Positions 49,424 through 59,258 of a stretch of DNA of 64,000 nucleotides are shown here, piece by piece (within the stretch, counting starts at the first letter, position 1; each line of letters begins with the position of its first letter). The position numbers and the translations under genes were made by a program. The stretch comes from Pectobacterium araliae (GTDB lineage Bacteria; Pseudomonadota; Gammaproteobacteria; Enterobacterales; Enterobacteriaceae). The notes beneath the pieces are model-generated. The model saw nothing but the letters and a program-made list of their open reading frames with translations. It made no database searches and was not told the DNA's origin. The DNA is taken from contig NZ_AP028908.1 of assembly GCF_037076465.1 (NCBI RefSeq), positions 1,364,001 to 1,428,000 of the forward strand, written 5' to 3'.

Positions 49424-49879
49424 TTATTCTCTGAATCGACAGAAGCGGATCTCAGCCGGAGGACCTGCTGCGGGAGGAGAGAGCCAGGCATCGCATGCCT
49501 GATTAAGAAGGATGGGGTTATCAGCTAAAACCAACTCACCGCTGACTGGCAGAGCTAATAATGCCAGCGAGCTATTGTCCTGCTTCACGCTATCCGGCAC
49601 GCAGTGTTTTTCGCATAGCGACGTTTGCTGGTCAGCAGCAGCGTAAGACGCTGTAGCCGTATGCTGAGTATGAGAGGATAACGGCTGAACGTTAGCCTGT
49701 TGCAGATGTGCCTGATGCTGGATCGCAGGGGATATCTGGCTGAGCGACATATCGCATTGATGACCTGCGATAGCCAGTTGGGCATTCAGGAGAAGCCAGC
49801 ACAGTGCCAATAGCCATCCCCACCTGCCTTTGTGGCGCAGATGATGAATGAATAATGGAGACCGTGATGATGCGGACAT
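49424..49879 (-). CDS. Unknown Cys/His-rich exported protein, cus operon leader
   Basis: A 151-residue protein I do not recognise by name. It has a signal peptide or anchor helix (WGWLLALCWLLLNAQLAIAG), then Cys and His residues spread through the mature part (HQCDMSL, SSHTQHTA, SLCEKHC, NQACDAW) and a conserved-looking tail AGPPAEIRFCRFRE. The Cys/His content and its position as first gene of the cus operon, 74 bases before cusF, suggest a metal-related periplasmic role, but that is inference. A good ribosome site (aaggaaat) precedes the ATG. Confidence 0.75.
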   Translation of the reverse strand: MSASSRSPLFIHHLRHKGRWGWLLALCWLLLNAQLAIAGHQCDMSLSQISPAIQHQAHLQQANVQPLSSHTQHTATASYAAADQQTSLCEKHCVPDSVKQDNSSLALLALPVSGELVLADNPILLNQACDAWLSPPAAGPPAEIRFCRFRE

Positions 49880-49905
49880 GGCATTTCCTTTTTGGGTGTC
49901 GTGGC

Positions 49906-49935
49906 AGTGTAAGCGTCTGGGCAGGAAGGGGGCAA
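49906..49935 (-). promoter_or_regulatory. Candidate promoter of the cus operon
   Basis: On the minus strand, TTGCCC, an 18-base spacer (ccttcctgcccagacgct) and TACACT precede the first gene of the operon by about 27 bases. The slightly long spacer is compatible with MerR-type (CueR-like) activation, but no clear dyad is seen and no CusR box was found. Confidence 0.4.
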
Positions 49936-50030
49936 GCGGGGAATGGCATAGTTTTGTAAAGCCGGTTGGTAAATTGGCAGATAGCTATCCGCCAATGTTA
50001 TCAATGAGTTAATTATATTTAATCGAACGG

Positions 50031-51077
50031 TTACTGGATGAGAAATTGGTATGTGGTATCCGAGCGATAGACTTTCCCCGGTTTCAGCCAGCAGTCGGGC
50101 TGCGGCCAGTCTGGGTGATTTGGGCTGTCCGGTAGGAATTCGCTTTCCAGTGCGACACCAGCATAGTTTTCATACTGACCACCGTCTCGCGAAGGCGTTC
50201 CGGCCAGAAAGTTGCCGCTATAGAGCTGTAAAGCGGGGGCGCTGGTGAAAACACTCATCAGCACGCGACCATCGGATGACCACAGATTGGCAGCAGGACT
50301 TTCGCTGGAACCGCAGGTGCGATGCAATAAATAAGCGTGGTCGTAGCCGCCGACGGCTATTTGATCGCTGTCGTGCAGGAAATCCTCTTCCAGCGTTTTT
50401 GGTTGGCGGAAGTCCATTCCGGTCGCGTTTACCGGTGTCAGATCGGCGTTGGGAATGCCCGCACTATTGACTGGCAAATAGTAGTCGGCAAACAATTGCA
50501 ACTGGTGTTTACGCACGTCAGTCAAATCGCCATCAAGGTTGAAATATGCGTGGTTGGTTAGACAAACGGGGCAGGCTTTCTCTACGGTCGCCTGATACGA
50601 GATTTCCAGCGAATTATGTTCGGTCAGCGCGTACGTCACCTGCACGTTAAGGTGGCCTGGATATCCTTGGTCGCCGTCCGGTGAGTGCAATTGGTAGGTT
50701 ACCTGCGTTGCATCCTGACTGACGATTCGCCAGCGGCGAGCATGAAAGCCTTCTGAGCCGCCGTGCAACTGGTGCTCGTTCTGGTTCGGAACCAGATGAA
50801 ACGTTTCGGTTTCTCGACTGAATGTTGCTTTGGCTATGCGGTTAGCATAGCGACCAATTGACGCGCCGAGATAAGCGCTTTGTCGCGGATACTGCTCGGG
50901 TGATGCACAGCCGAGTAGGACTTCGCGTACCTCACCCTCTGGTAGCGGGAGCTCACAGGAAAGCCAGGTTGCACCCCAGTCCATCAGGCTCACGCGCATC
51001 CCTGCCTGATTCTTCAAGGTTGTTAATTGAAACGGCTGACCATCTGGTGCCAGCGTGCTAAGACTTTCATTCAACAT
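50031..51077 (-). CDS. galM: Galactose-1-epimerase (mutarotase) GalM
   Basis: A 348-residue aldose 1-epimerase (E. coli 346 aa) that interconverts alpha and beta anomers of galactose and glucose. Active-site regions include IGRYANRIA, QLHGGSEGFHARRW, TNHAYFNLDG with a catalytic His, and ALESEFLPDSPNHPDW with the catalytic Glu. I chose the ATG at 51077, preceded by caggagcaag; the longer frame to 51167 is not conserved. galT and galK, which lie between galE and galM in E. coli, are absent from this window. Confidence 0.95.
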   Translation of the reverse strand: MLNESLSTLAPDGQPFQLTTLKNQAGMRVSLMDWGATWLSCELPLPEGEVREVLLGCASPEQYPRQSAYLGASIGRYANRIAKATFSRETETFHLVPNQNEHQLHGGSEGFHARRWRIVSQDATQVTYQLHSPDGDQGYPGHLNVQVTYALTEHNSLEISYQATVEKACPVCLTNHAYFNLDGDLTDVRKHQLQLFADYYLPVNSAGIPNADLTPVNATGMDFRQPKTLEEDFLHDSDQIAVGGYDHAYLLHRTCGSSESPAANLWSSDGRVLMSVFTSAPALQLYSGNFLAGTPSRDGGQYENYAGVALESEFLPDSPNHPDWPQPDCWLKPGKVYRSDTTYQFLIQ

Positions 51078-51178
51078 GACTTGCTCCTGTAGAGGCTCGA
51101 CGAAATAGAGAAGGTTGGCCGATGTTTGCAATGTCGGGAAATTAAGCAGAAAGAAGCTTGCTGACAACGTACGCCGAG

Positions 51179-51233
51179 CGGTAATAATGTGCAGATCGTA
51201 AAGACGCTTTACTCTTCTATCCCATTATTACCG
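51179..51233. other. 11-bp inverted repeat between galE and galM
   Basis: cggtaataatg (51179-51189) and cattattaccg (51223-51233) are perfect inverted repeats separated by 33 bases. The element lies in the 243-base gap between galE and galM, where galT and galK would be expected. It could be an mRNA hairpin or a protein-binding pair. Confidence 0.5.
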
Positions 51234-51320
51234 TTTTCGTTCCGTAAAAGGATTTGTCGACGGTCCGAACCAGCTCTGCTTATCTTCCCCTAATCCGTCA
51301 CGCGACGTGAAAAAACGCCG

Positions 51321-52340
51321 TTATGCTTCTTCGTACCCGTTAGGGTGGTTGGATTGCCAGCGCCAGGTATCCTGCGCCATTTCTTGCAATGAGCGCGTGA
51401 CCCGCCAGTTAAGATCTTTCGCTGCGCGCTCGGCATCTGCCCAATAAGCAGGCAGATCGCCCTGACGACGCGGGGCAAAATGGTAAGCCAGCGGTTTGCC
51501 ACAGGCTTGGCTAAAAGCCTCGACGACCTGCAATACACTGTAGCCTACGCCTGCGCCCAGGTTGTAAATATGTACGCCAGCGCGATTTTGCAGGGTGTTC
51601 ATGGCGGCGATATGACCGTCAGCCAGATCGACGACGTGGATGTAATCCCGTACCCCCGTACCATCAACAGTCGGGTAGTCATTACCGAAAATCGCCAGCG
51701 AGTCGCGACGCCCAACAGCAACCTGAGCGATGTATGGCATCAGATTATTAGGCACGCCCTGCGGATCTTCGCCCATTTCACCGGATGGATGGGCGCCAAC
51801 CGGGTTGAAATAGCGTAACAGCGTAATACTCCATTCCGGCTCAGCATGCTGTAAATCTTGCAGAATTTGCTCGACCATCAACTTGCTGCGGCCATAAGGG
51901 CTAGCGGGGTGTCCGGTCGGGAAACTTTCTTGATAAGGTGTGTGTGGCTGATCGCCATAGACGGTGGCGGAAGAGCTAAAAATCAGGTTTTTTACACCTG
52001 CTTTTTTCATCGCTTCAACCAGCACGAGCGTGCCATTGATGTTATTGTCGTAGTAACTCAGCGGCTCACGGACGGATTCACCCACGGCTTTTAAGCCAGC
52101 AAAATGGATGACGGAATCAATGGCATGTTTAGCGAAAATGTCGTCCAACAGCGCGCTGTCGCGAATATCTCCCTGATAAAAAACGGGCGTTTTATCGGTT
52201 AAGCGTGTAATGGTTTTTACGACGCTAGCCTTACTGTTGCACAAGTTATCAAGAATAACGGGGGTATGCCCGGCTGCCAACAACTGTACACAAGTATGAC
52301 TTCCTATGTAACCGCTACCACCAGTGATGAGAACGTTCAT
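51321..52340 (-). CDS. galE: UDP-glucose 4-epimerase GalE
   Basis: A 339-residue NAD-dependent epimerase (E. coli 338 aa) that interconverts UDP-glucose and UDP-galactose for galactose use and surface polysaccharide synthesis. The Rossmann motif ITGGSGYIGSHTCV is at the N-terminus, and the catalytic Tyr-xxx-Lys pair is in SPYGRSKLMVEQ. I chose the ATG at 52340, where the conserved MNVLITGG begins and agaggtcatt precedes it; a longer frame to 52376 is unconserved. Confidence 0.97.
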   Translation of the reverse strand: MNVLITGGSGYIGSHTCVQLLAAGHTPVILDNLCNSKASVVKTITRLTDKTPVFYQGDIRDSALLDDIFAKHAIDSVIHFAGLKAVGESVREPLSYYDNNINGTLVLVEAMKKAGVKNLIFSSSATVYGDQPHTPYQESFPTGHPASPYGRSKLMVEQILQDLQHAEPEWSITLLRYFNPVGAHPSGEMGEDPQGVPNNLMPYIAQVAVGRRDSLAIFGNDYPTVDGTGVRDYIHVVDLADGHIAAMNTLQNRAGVHIYNLGAGVGYSVLQVVEAFSQACGKPLAYHFAPRRQGDLPAYWADAERAAKDLNWRVTRSLQEMAQDTWRWQSNHPNGYEEA

Positions 52341-52538
52341 AATGACCTCTATTATCGCAATGCTGCAAAATAACATGGCTAGATGCTGAAAAAGGTGATC
52401 TACAGCGAGAATCCGCCTCTGTTATCGATGGTTTTTTTACGAATAAGCTTAGTGAAGCATAGGCTATAGTGTAAATGAGCCTGGTCTTCTGCCCTACATT
52501 TTATTTTGTGGTAGCGTTATCATCCCTATTTTTAAGCA

Positions 52539-54014
52539 TTATTTACCTAGTTCATCAATCTGGTAGCGATAGATGTCATGGTGCGGAACGAAAGTGAGCC
52601 GGTGTGTGATGCACTCTGGCGCGTCTTCTGCATGGTGAGAGACAAAGAGTAGCTGTGTTTCCCCTTCTCCAATCAAGATATCCAGCCAGCGGCGCACCAG
52701 TTGGCGATTGAGCGGATCGAGCCCCTGTAGCGGTTCGTCCAGAATGAGCAGGGCGGGGTGTTTGACTAACGCGCGGGCAATCAGCGTCAGGCGCTGTTGA
52801 CCCCAGGAGAGCGACTGAAATGGCGTATCGGAGACAGTGCCATTAAGTCCAAGTAGAGTAAGCCACTGTTCGGTCAGGTGGCGCTGACGGTCAGAGACAG
52901 CCTGATAAATACCGATAGAATCAAAGAAGCCGGACAGGATAACGTTACGCACGCTGGTGCTGACGCGGTAATCCAGATGGAAACTGCTGCTGACGTAGCC
53001 GATGTGGCGTTTGATATCCCAGATGGTTTCCCCGCTGCCGCGTTTACGACCAAACAGGGTGAGGTCATTGCTGTAGCCTTGTGGATGATCGCCGGTAATC
53101 AGACTGAGCAACGTTGATTTTCCTGCGCCATTTGGCCCCACAATCTGCCAATGCTGCCCGGATAAGACTTCCCACGTGAGTTCATGAAGAATAGGGCGAT
53201 CGTTGTACTGCACCACCCCCTTACGCAACTGAATACGCGCCTCGTCAGCAGGAAGTGCTATATAACGCTGCGGATCTTCGGGTTCTGGCAGTGAACTTCC
53301 CGATAGCTTCTCGCTAAAAGCCAGTTGAGCCACCAGTGCTTCAGAGAGGATCGCTTCACGCTCGCCGAGGCGGGTCAAGGTACAGTCTGCCAACACACCA
53401 ACATGGTTGATAAAGTCTGGAATGTCATCAAAGCGGTTGAGAATGAGCACCAGCGTATAGCCGCTACCTGCCAGTTTCCGCAGTTCATCGGCAAGCTGCT
53501 GACGGGAAGCTACATCCAGACCGTCAAAAGGCTCATCAAGGATTAGAAGGTCAGGCTGAGGCATCAGCGCCTGGCACAGCATTGCCTTGCGTGTTTCTCC
53601 CGTAGAGAGGTACTTAAAACGGCGCTCCAGCAAATGCGCAATGCCAAACTGGTGTGCCAACTGTTGGCAACGTGCGGGATCGTTGAGGTTATCTTGAATG
53701 ACCTCTGCCGTGGTGCGGCCGGTGTCATCTTCGCCTTCACTGAGCAGATCGGTGTTATTGCGTTGCCACTCGTCGGAAACCAGTTTTTGTAATTGTTCAA
53801 ATGATAGGCGCACAGGGCGTTGGAATCCCGTTGTGCGCTCACCACTTAAGAGTGGTAGTTCGCCGGATAACGCCCGCGCCAGTGCTGATTTACCACTTCC
53901 ATTGGCTCCGACAAAGGCCCAGCACTGGTTTTGTTCAAGCGTCAGTTCGTCCAGACGCAGCATGCGGGTATCGCTGAGCCGAAATAACCCCTGCGTGATT
54001 TTCAACAATAACAT
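52539..54014 (-). CDS. modF: ModF, double ABC ATPase of the molybdate cluster
   Basis: A 491-residue soluble protein (E. coli 490 aa) with two ABC ATPase domains in tandem. The Walker A motifs are GANGSGKSALARAL (N-terminal half) and GPNGAGKSTLLSL (C-terminal half). The signature-like motifs are YLSTGETRK and SLSWGQQRL, and the Walker B motifs are LLILDEPFDGLD and LLILDEPLQGLD. It lacks membrane segments, and its role in molybdenum metabolism is uncertain. It lies 40 bases downstream of modE and is presumably co-transcribed with it. Confidence 0.95.
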   Translation of the reverse strand: MLLLKITQGLFRLSDTRMLRLDELTLEQNQCWAFVGANGSGKSALARALSGELPLLSGERTTGFQRPVRLSFEQLQKLVSDEWQRNNTDLLSEGEDDTGRTTAEVIQDNLNDPARCQQLAHQFGIAHLLERRFKYLSTGETRKAMLCQALMPQPDLLILDEPFDGLDVASRQQLADELRKLAGSGYTLVLILNRFDDIPDFINHVGVLADCTLTRLGEREAILSEALVAQLAFSEKLSGSSLPEPEDPQRYIALPADEARIQLRKGVVQYNDRPILHELTWEVLSGQHWQIVGPNGAGKSTLLSLITGDHPQGYSNDLTLFGRKRGSGETIWDIKRHIGYVSSSFHLDYRVSTSVRNVILSGFFDSIGIYQAVSDRQRHLTEQWLTLLGLNGTVSDTPFQSLSWGQQRLTLIARALVKHPALLILDEPLQGLDPLNRQLVRRWLDILIGEGETQLLFVSHHAEDAPECITHRLTFVPHHDIYRYQIDELGK

Positions 54015-54054
54015 CTTCTCTCCTTCGTCAGTGACCTATAGCGCTCAAGCCGTA

Positions 54055-54846
54055 TTAACAAAGCGTGGCGATGATGACCCGGTCAGCGTTAAAACAGGCT
54101 TTCACGTCCGTTCCCTGCTGTAGTTTTTGTTGTTCGAATAAGATACTCGGTACCATGGCACACAGGGTTTCTCCCCCGGTCAGCGTAATCAGAATTTCGC
54201 TGTTTTCTACACCGTGCTGAATGGCCTGAATTTGCCCTGATAAGACGTTATCGGCTGCGGGGGCGTTGGATGTGGTTGCGTATACGTCGATCCACGGTGC
54301 TTTAATCAGTGCCAGTACCTCTTTCCCTTTCTGTAATTGCAGACGTTCGGCGCTTTGCTGCGTAATCAGTGCACTGATCGTTGTTTTACCATCGGCGAGT
54401 AAAATATCCAGATGTTGTTGTACCTGTTCTTCGCTGCGTGCGAGCACGGTTCCAAAAAACTGGTTACGTGCGCTGGTTTGCAGCGAGAAACGCGCGATGG
54501 CTGCCAGCAGGCTATCCAACGGCAGTCCGTCTTCCTGCAAGACATCAAAGGCTTTTTGCTGAATCTGTGCGAGCAAATCGTACAGTTGAAGAAGGCGTTC
54601 ACCGTAGCGGGTGAGTTGCGCACCGCCGCCGCCTTTACCGCCGGTCATACGCTCAACGATAGTTTGCTCGGCCAGTTGGTTCATCTCATTGATGGCATCC
54701 CAGGCGCTTTTGTAGCTGATCCCCGCCAGTTTAGCGCCCTGACTGATTGAACCGGTATGACGAATTTGCTTGAGCAATTCAATACGCCTCGGGTCGGCGA
54801 ATAAACGCTGTTGGAGTTTCAGGGTGAGGAGAATTTCAGCCTGCAT
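54055..54846 (-). CDS. modE: Molybdate-responsive regulator ModE
   Basis: A 263-residue regulator (E. coli 262 aa). The N-terminal winged helix (residues about 1-110) includes HTGSISQGAKLAGISYKSAW as recognition region. Two Mop-type molybdate-binding domains (about 125-262) follow, with TSARNQFFGTV and a second repeat. When molybdate is bound it represses modABC. I chose the ATG at 54846, which gives the MQAEILLTLKLQQ start of E. coli; longer frames upstream are not conserved. Confidence 0.96.
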   Translation of the reverse strand: MQAEILLTLKLQQRLFADPRRIELLKQIRHTGSISQGAKLAGISYKSAWDAINEMNQLAEQTIVERMTGGKGGGGAQLTRYGERLLQLYDLLAQIQQKAFDVLQEDGLPLDSLLAAIARFSLQTSARNQFFGTVLARSEEQVQQHLDILLADGKTTISALITQQSAERLQLQKGKEVLALIKAPWIDVYATTSNAPAADNVLSGQIQAIQHGVENSEILITLTGGETLCAMVPSILFEQQKLQQGTDVKACFNADRVIIATLC

Positions 54847-55042
54847 AGTGGGATCACCATTAGAGAATTTAATTCGCTGTATTGTCGCTATTTTTTTCAT
54901 CAGGGGCAAATCGCACAAATAGACGCACTATTTTCTATTACTGCGGTAAACTATATAATAATTACGACGATCTCGGTTTACAGTGAATTAGCACGCTCGG
55001 CTGGCTAAAGTAACGGTAACCGTTGCAATAAGTGAGGTAAGC

Positions 55043-55198
55043 ATGTTGGAGTTATTGAAGAGCCTGCTGTTTGCAGTTGCCATGGTTCCTGTGATGATGG
55101 TGGTTATCATGGGTGCAATTTATTGCCTGGGCGAAGTGTTTAACGTGTTGTCTCGCATCGGTCATTCCGACGGTCAGCGCGCAAAGAATCAGCACTGA
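55043..55198 (+). CDS. acrZ: AcrZ, small accessory subunit of the AcrB pump
   Basis: A 51-residue single-helix inner-membrane protein (E. coli AcrZ, formerly YbhT, 49 aa). It starts [20 protein letters not shown] and ends with a charged tail GQRAKNQH. AcrZ binds AcrB and alters its drug specificity. The ribosome site is gtgaggtaag. It lies between modE and modA, as in E. coli. Confidence 0.93.
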   Translation: MLELLKSLLFAVAMVPVMMVVIMGAIYCLGEVFNVLSRIGHSDGQRAKNQH

Positions 55199-55300
55199 TT
55201 CACGATCCTTTCCTATTTTAATGTCCGGCGTTTGCCGGACATTTCTTTATCTACCTCTCCACATATACCTCTTTAAAGCGCATGACACTGCTTCATTATT

Positions 55301-55324
55301 CGTTATATCATTATTTACACAACG
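55301..55324. promoter_or_regulatory. ModE operator upstream of modA
   Basis: CGTTATAT-cattattt-ACACAACG has the same 8-8-8 arrangement as the known E. coli modABC operator (CGTTATAT, eight bases, ACATAACG), with one half-site difference. It ends 20 bases before the modA start codon. Confidence 0.85.
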
Positions 55325-55344
55325 ATAATTGTCAGGAGACAAGA

Positions 55345-56115
55345 ATGAAGCAGCAATGGTTAAAATGGTTTGCCGCACTAACCCTCAGTGCAGGAATGGC
55401 GTTGCCCGCGGCAGCAGAAGATAAAGTCACGGTGTTCGCCGCCGCATCACTAACCAATGCGTTGCAGGAGATCGCTACGCAATATCAAAAAGAGAAAAAC
55501 GTCGCTGTCGTCGCGTCTTATGCCTCATCCTCAACGCTGGCTCGTCAGATTGAGCAAGGTGCACCTGCCGATCTTTTCATCTCCGCTGACCAACAGTGGA
55601 TGGACTACGCGCAGGATAAAAACCTGATGGATACCGCGACGCGTCACACGCTGCTGGGCAATGAGTTGGTGGTAATTGCGCCGAAGGCGAGTGCGCAGAA
55701 AGACATTAAAATTGACGATAAAACCAACTGGAAAAACCTGCTGAAAGACGGACGTCTGGCCGTTGGTGACCCCGATCATGTGCCTGCTGGAATCTATGCT
55801 AAAGAGGCCTTACAGAATCTGAAAGCCTGGGATGATCTCTCCCCGCTGATGGCGCGAGCTAATAACGTGCGTGCCGCGATGGCGCTGGTGGAACGTGAAG
55901 AAGCCCCGCTGGGCATCGTTTACGGTTCTGATGCGGTTGCCAGCGACAAAGTTAAGGTTATCGGTACCTTCCCTGCTGCGAGCCACAAACCTGTCGAATA
56001 TCCGATGGCGATAGTAAAAGAGCATAAAAACGCTGCGGTTACCGGTTTTTATGACTACCTGAAAACACCAGAAGCAGCAGTCGTGTTTAAACGTTATGGC
56101 TTCACGCCGCGTTAA
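55345..56115 (+). CDS. modA: Molybdate-binding periplasmic protein ModA
   Basis: A 256-residue periplasmic binding protein (E. coli 257 aa) for the ModABC molybdate ABC transporter. The signal peptide is MKQQWLKWFAALTLSAGMAL to about residue 24. Oxyanion-binding residues lie in VFAAASLTNAL, SYASSSTLARQIEQGAPAD and the VGDPDHVPAGIYA loop. I chose the ATG at 55345 after gtcaggagac, because it begins the signal peptide; the upstream frame from 55282 runs through the operator. Its stop overlaps modB by one base. Confidence 0.96.
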   Translation: MKQQWLKWFAALTLSAGMALPAAAEDKVTVFAAASLTNALQEIATQYQKEKNVAVVASYASSSTLARQIEQGAPADLFISADQQWMDYAQDKNLMDTATRHTLLGNELVVIAPKASAQKDIKIDDKTNWKNLLKDGRLAVGDPDHVPAGIYAKEALQNLKAWDDLSPLMARANNVRAAMALVEREEAPLGIVYGSDAVASDKVKVIGTFPAASHKPVEYPMAIVKEHKNAAVTGFYDYLKTPEAAVVFKRYGFTPR

Positions 56116-56804
56116 TGATGCTGAGTGATTACGAATGGCAGGCGGTTGAACTGAGCCTCAAAGTTTCCATTGTGGCTGTGGCATGCAGCTTGCCGTTTGG
56201 GATACTGATGGCGTGGATTTTGGTGCGCTGTCGGTTCCCCGGCAAATCACTGCTGGATAGCATTATCCATTTACCACTGGTGTTACCGCCAGTGGTTATT
56301 GGTTATCTGCTGCTGGTGGCGATGGGAAGACGCGGCGTAATCGGTTCCTGGCTCTATGACTGGTTCGGCTTCAGCTTTAGTTTTAGCTGGCGCGGTGCCG
56401 CATTAGCGTCGGCGATTGTCGCATTTCCGCTCATGGTCAGAGCGATTCGTCTCTCGCTTGATGCTGTCGATACGCATCTGGAGCAAGCCGCCCGAACGTT
56501 AGGTGCCACGCCCTGGCGCGTGTTTTTCACCATCACTTTGCCCCTCTCTTTTCCCGGAATCGTTGTTGGAACCGTATTGGCATTTGCTCGTTCTCTGGGG
56601 GAGTTTGGCGCAACGATTACGTTTGTTTCTAATATTCCCGGCGAAACCCGAACCATACCACTAGCGATGTATACCTTGATTGAAACGCCGGGCGCGGAGG
56701 CGGATGCTGCAAGGCTATGTATTATTGCCATCGTCTTGTCGCTGGCTGCGCTGTTAGCATCGGAATGGCTAACAAACTGGAGCCGCAAGCGGTTGGGGGG
56801 ATAA
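56115..56804 (+). CDS. modB: Molybdate ABC transporter permease ModB
   Basis: A 229-residue permease (same length as E. coli ModB) with five membrane helices. The cytoplasmic coupling loop [20 protein letters not shown] is the EAA motif that contacts ModC. The start overlaps the modA stop and the stop overlaps the modC start, so all three genes are translationally coupled. Confidence 0.96.
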   Translation: MMLSDYEWQAVELSLKVSIVAVACSLPFGILMAWILVRCRFPGKSLLDSIIHLPLVLPPVVIGYLLLVAMGRRGVIGSWLYDWFGFSFSFSWRGAALASAIVAFPLMVRAIRLSLDAVDTHLEQAARTLGATPWRVFFTITLPLSFPGIVVGTVLAFARSLGEFGATITFVSNIPGETRTIPLAMYTLIETPGAEADAARLCIIAIVLSLAALLASEWLTNWSRKRLGG

Positions 56805-57862
56805 TGCTGCAACTCAATTTTCATCAACAACTGGGTAGCCTCGAACTCCACGTTCAGTCTGAACTGCCCGCGAACGGTATTACCGCTATTTTCGGCGTGT
56901 CTGGCGCAGGAAAAACGTCATTGATCAACGCTGTTGTCGGCCTGACTCGGCCCGATAGTGGTCGTATTGTGCTTAATAACCATGTGCTGGTGGATACGCA
57001 GCAGCGTGTTTTTCTTCCGCCAGAAAAACGGCATATCGGCTATGTGTTTCAGGATGCTCGCCTGTTTCCGCATTATCGCGTGCGTGGCAATTTGCGCTAT
57101 GGTATGGCTGAAAAAATGGCATCGCAGTTCGATGATATCGTCAAGTTGCTGGGTATCGAACATTTACTGAATCGCTATCCTTTGACGTTGTCTGGTGGCG
57201 AAAAGCAGCGGGTTGCAATAGGTCGGGCCTTGCTGACGGCGCCGGAACTGTTGCTCATGGATGAACCACTGGCGTCGCTGGATTTGCCGAGAAAGCGTGA
57301 ACTTTTGCCGTATTTGGAACGGTTGGCGAAAGAGGTCAATATTCCGATTCTGTATGTCAGCCACAGTCTGGAAGAGATTGTCCGGTTAGCTGATCATGTT
57401 GTAGTGCTTGATAAAGGCAAAGTGAAAGCGCAGGGTCTGCTGGATGAGGTGTGGGCTAGTAGCGCGCTACGTCCTTGGTTACCGAAAGATGAGCAGAGCA
57501 GTATTCTTAGCGCGCACGTGTTGGCTCAGCATGAGCATTACGCCATGACGGCATTGGCGTTAGGCGATCAGCAGGTGTGGGTCGGGAAAGTCGAGTTGCC
57601 GCGGGACGCCGCATTGCGCATTCGCGTGAATGCTGCCGATGTCTCTCTGGTGCTACAGCCACCGGAAAAAAGCAGTATTCGTAATGTACTGTCTGCGAGA
57701 GTGATGGAGTGTATTGATGTCGACGAACAGGTTGAAGTGAAGCTTGCGATTGGCCAGCAAACGTTGTGGTCCCGTATCACGCCGTGGGCACGGGACGATC
57801 TCGCGCTTCATCCAGGGCAAACGCTCTACGCGCAGATTAAGAGCGTGTCGATTACGGCGTAA
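56804..57862 (+). CDS. modC: Molybdate ABC transporter ATPase ModC
   Basis: A 352-residue ATPase (same length as E. coli ModC). Walker A is [13 protein letters not shown], the signature is [14 protein letters not shown], Walker B is [12 protein letters not shown], and the switch His is in VSHSLEE. A C-terminal Mop/TOBE domain (about residues 290-352) may sense molybdate. I chose the ATG at 56804, overlapping the modB stop by one base; the longer frame from 56717 lies inside modB. Confidence 0.96.
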   Translation: MLQLNFHQQLGSLELHVQSELPANGITAIFGVSGAGKTSLINAVVGLTRPDSGRIVLNNHVLVDTQQRVFLPPEKRHIGYVFQDARLFPHYRVRGNLRYGMAEKMASQFDDIVKLLGIEHLLNRYPLTLSGGEKQRVAIGRALLTAPELLLMDEPLASLDLPRKRELLPYLERLAKEVNIPILYVSHSLEEIVRLADHVVVLDKGKVKAQGLLDEVWASSALRPWLPKDEQSSILSAHVLAQHEHYAMTALALGDQQVWVGKVELPRDAALRIRVNAADVSLVLQPPEKSSIRNVLSARVMECIDVDEQVEVKLAIGQQTLWSRITPWARDDLALHPGQTLYAQIKSVSITA

Positions 57863-57960
57863 TGGACATCAATGCGGCTTTCCTCTGTTGCAGTGAGTAA
57901 GTCGATAATAAGTAGTGGCCTTCTTGTATTAATTTGTGGTTTATGGACGCAGGCTGTCAG

Positions 57961-58002
57961 GTTCGATTAATCATCGCTGTGTGCTGCGGTGATTAATCGA
58001 AC
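57961..58002. terminator. Hairpin between modC and glk
   Basis: gttcgattaatca with tgattaatcgaac pair over 13 bp, extending to 17 bp with one G-U pair, around an 8-base loop. It lies about 100 bases past modC in a 362-base gap that shows no gene. It lacks a T run and may act as an mRNA end or regulatory stem. Confidence 0.55.
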
Positions 58003-58224
58003 ACCTTCCCGATAATGGCTTTTTAACAATCGCTTTCTTCCCTATTATTATCAGGGTGACCAACATGTTGTGGCGACAATGTCACCGCATGTTTGCTGAT
58101 TTGGGCTGTAAATCATTGAATGGCGCGAATGAGATCTTTATCGCTAGAAAGTGAGATAGCCATCGCGTAACGGGCTGTTTTCGCGCAATGTTCGGGTATC
58201 TGTTTTGCTTGAGGGAAAAGAAGA

Positions 58225-59190
58225 ATGCCGCACGTTGTTTTAGTGGGGGATGTTGGTGGCACCAATACGCGTTTGGCGCTGTGTGACGCCATGACGGGCG
58301 AATTGTCGCAAATCGAAACGTATTCTGGGTTAGATTTTCCTTCTCTGGAAGAGGCGATCCGTGATTATCTCGATTCTCGGCAGGCCACAGTGCAGGATGC
58401 CTGTATCGCTATTGCCTGTCCGATTATCGGTGACTGGGTGGCGATGACGAACCACACTTGGGCATTTTCTATCGCTGAAATGAAAACGAGTCTGAGTTTA
58501 CGCCACTTTGAGGTCATCAACGATTTTACCGCGGTTTCCATGGCGGTTCCGGTACTGGGACGTGAGAGTTTGCTCCAGTTCGGTGGCGGGGAACCTGTGC
58601 CGGGTAAGCCCGTTGCCGTTTATGGTGCAGGCACTGGGCTGGGGGTTGCTCACCTGGTTCATGTCGCCAATCAATGGACTAGTCTGCCAGGTGAAGGCGG
58701 ACATGTCGATTTCGCGGCCAATAGCGATGAAGAAGACAAGATTCTAGCCATTTTGCGTCAATCATTAGGGCATGTTTCTGCGGAGCGCTTGCTGTCCGGG
58801 CAGGGGCTGGCGAATATTTACCGCGCTGTTGTGCTGTCTGACGATCGCACACCGGAAGCGTTGGAACCGAAGGATATTACCGAACGAGCGGTCAATAATA
58901 CGGATGTGGATTGTCGCCGCGCGCTATCGCTTTTCTGCGTCATCATGGGGCGCTTCGGTGGCAATCTGGCGTTAAATTTAGGCACATTTGGCGGCGTGTA
59001 TATTGCTGGCGGCATTGTCCCGCGCTTTCTGGCGTTTTTTCAAGCCTCTGGCTTTCGCGAGGCTTTTGAAGACAAAGGGCGGTTTAAAAGCTATATGCAA
59101 GATATCCCCGTATACCTGATTACCCATGAACAGCCAGGGTTAATGGGAGCGGGGGCTTATCTGCGACAGGTACTGGGCAGCGCGCTGTAA
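58225..59190 (+). CDS. glk: Glucokinase
   Basis: A 321-residue ATP-dependent glucokinase (same length as E. coli Glk) that phosphorylates cytoplasmic glucose. The ATP-binding motif [16 protein letters not shown], the glucose-binding [12 protein letters not shown] and the [12 protein letters not shown] region are conserved. The ribosome site is gagggaaaagaag. In E. coli glk lies far from mod; here it stands alone between modC and ybhA. Confidence 0.96.
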   Translation: MPHVVLVGDVGGTNTRLALCDAMTGELSQIETYSGLDFPSLEEAIRDYLDSRQATVQDACIAIACPIIGDWVAMTNHTWAFSIAEMKTSLSLRHFEVINDFTAVSMAVPVLGRESLLQFGGGEPVPGKPVAVYGAGTGLGVAHLVHVANQWTSLPGEGGHVDFAANSDEEDKILAILRQSLGHVSAERLLSGQGLANIYRAVVLSDDRTPEALEPKDITERAVNNTDVDCRRALSLFCVIMGRFGGNLALNLGTFGGVYIAGGIVPRFLAFFQASGFREAFEDKGRFKSYMQDIPVYLITHEQPGLMGAGAYLRQVLGSAL

Positions 59191-59258
59191 GCCTGTTTGC
59201 TAGCTGAACGCAATCAGGAAAGGTGATGCTTTTGCCTGCCTGATTGCGTCATTATGGG

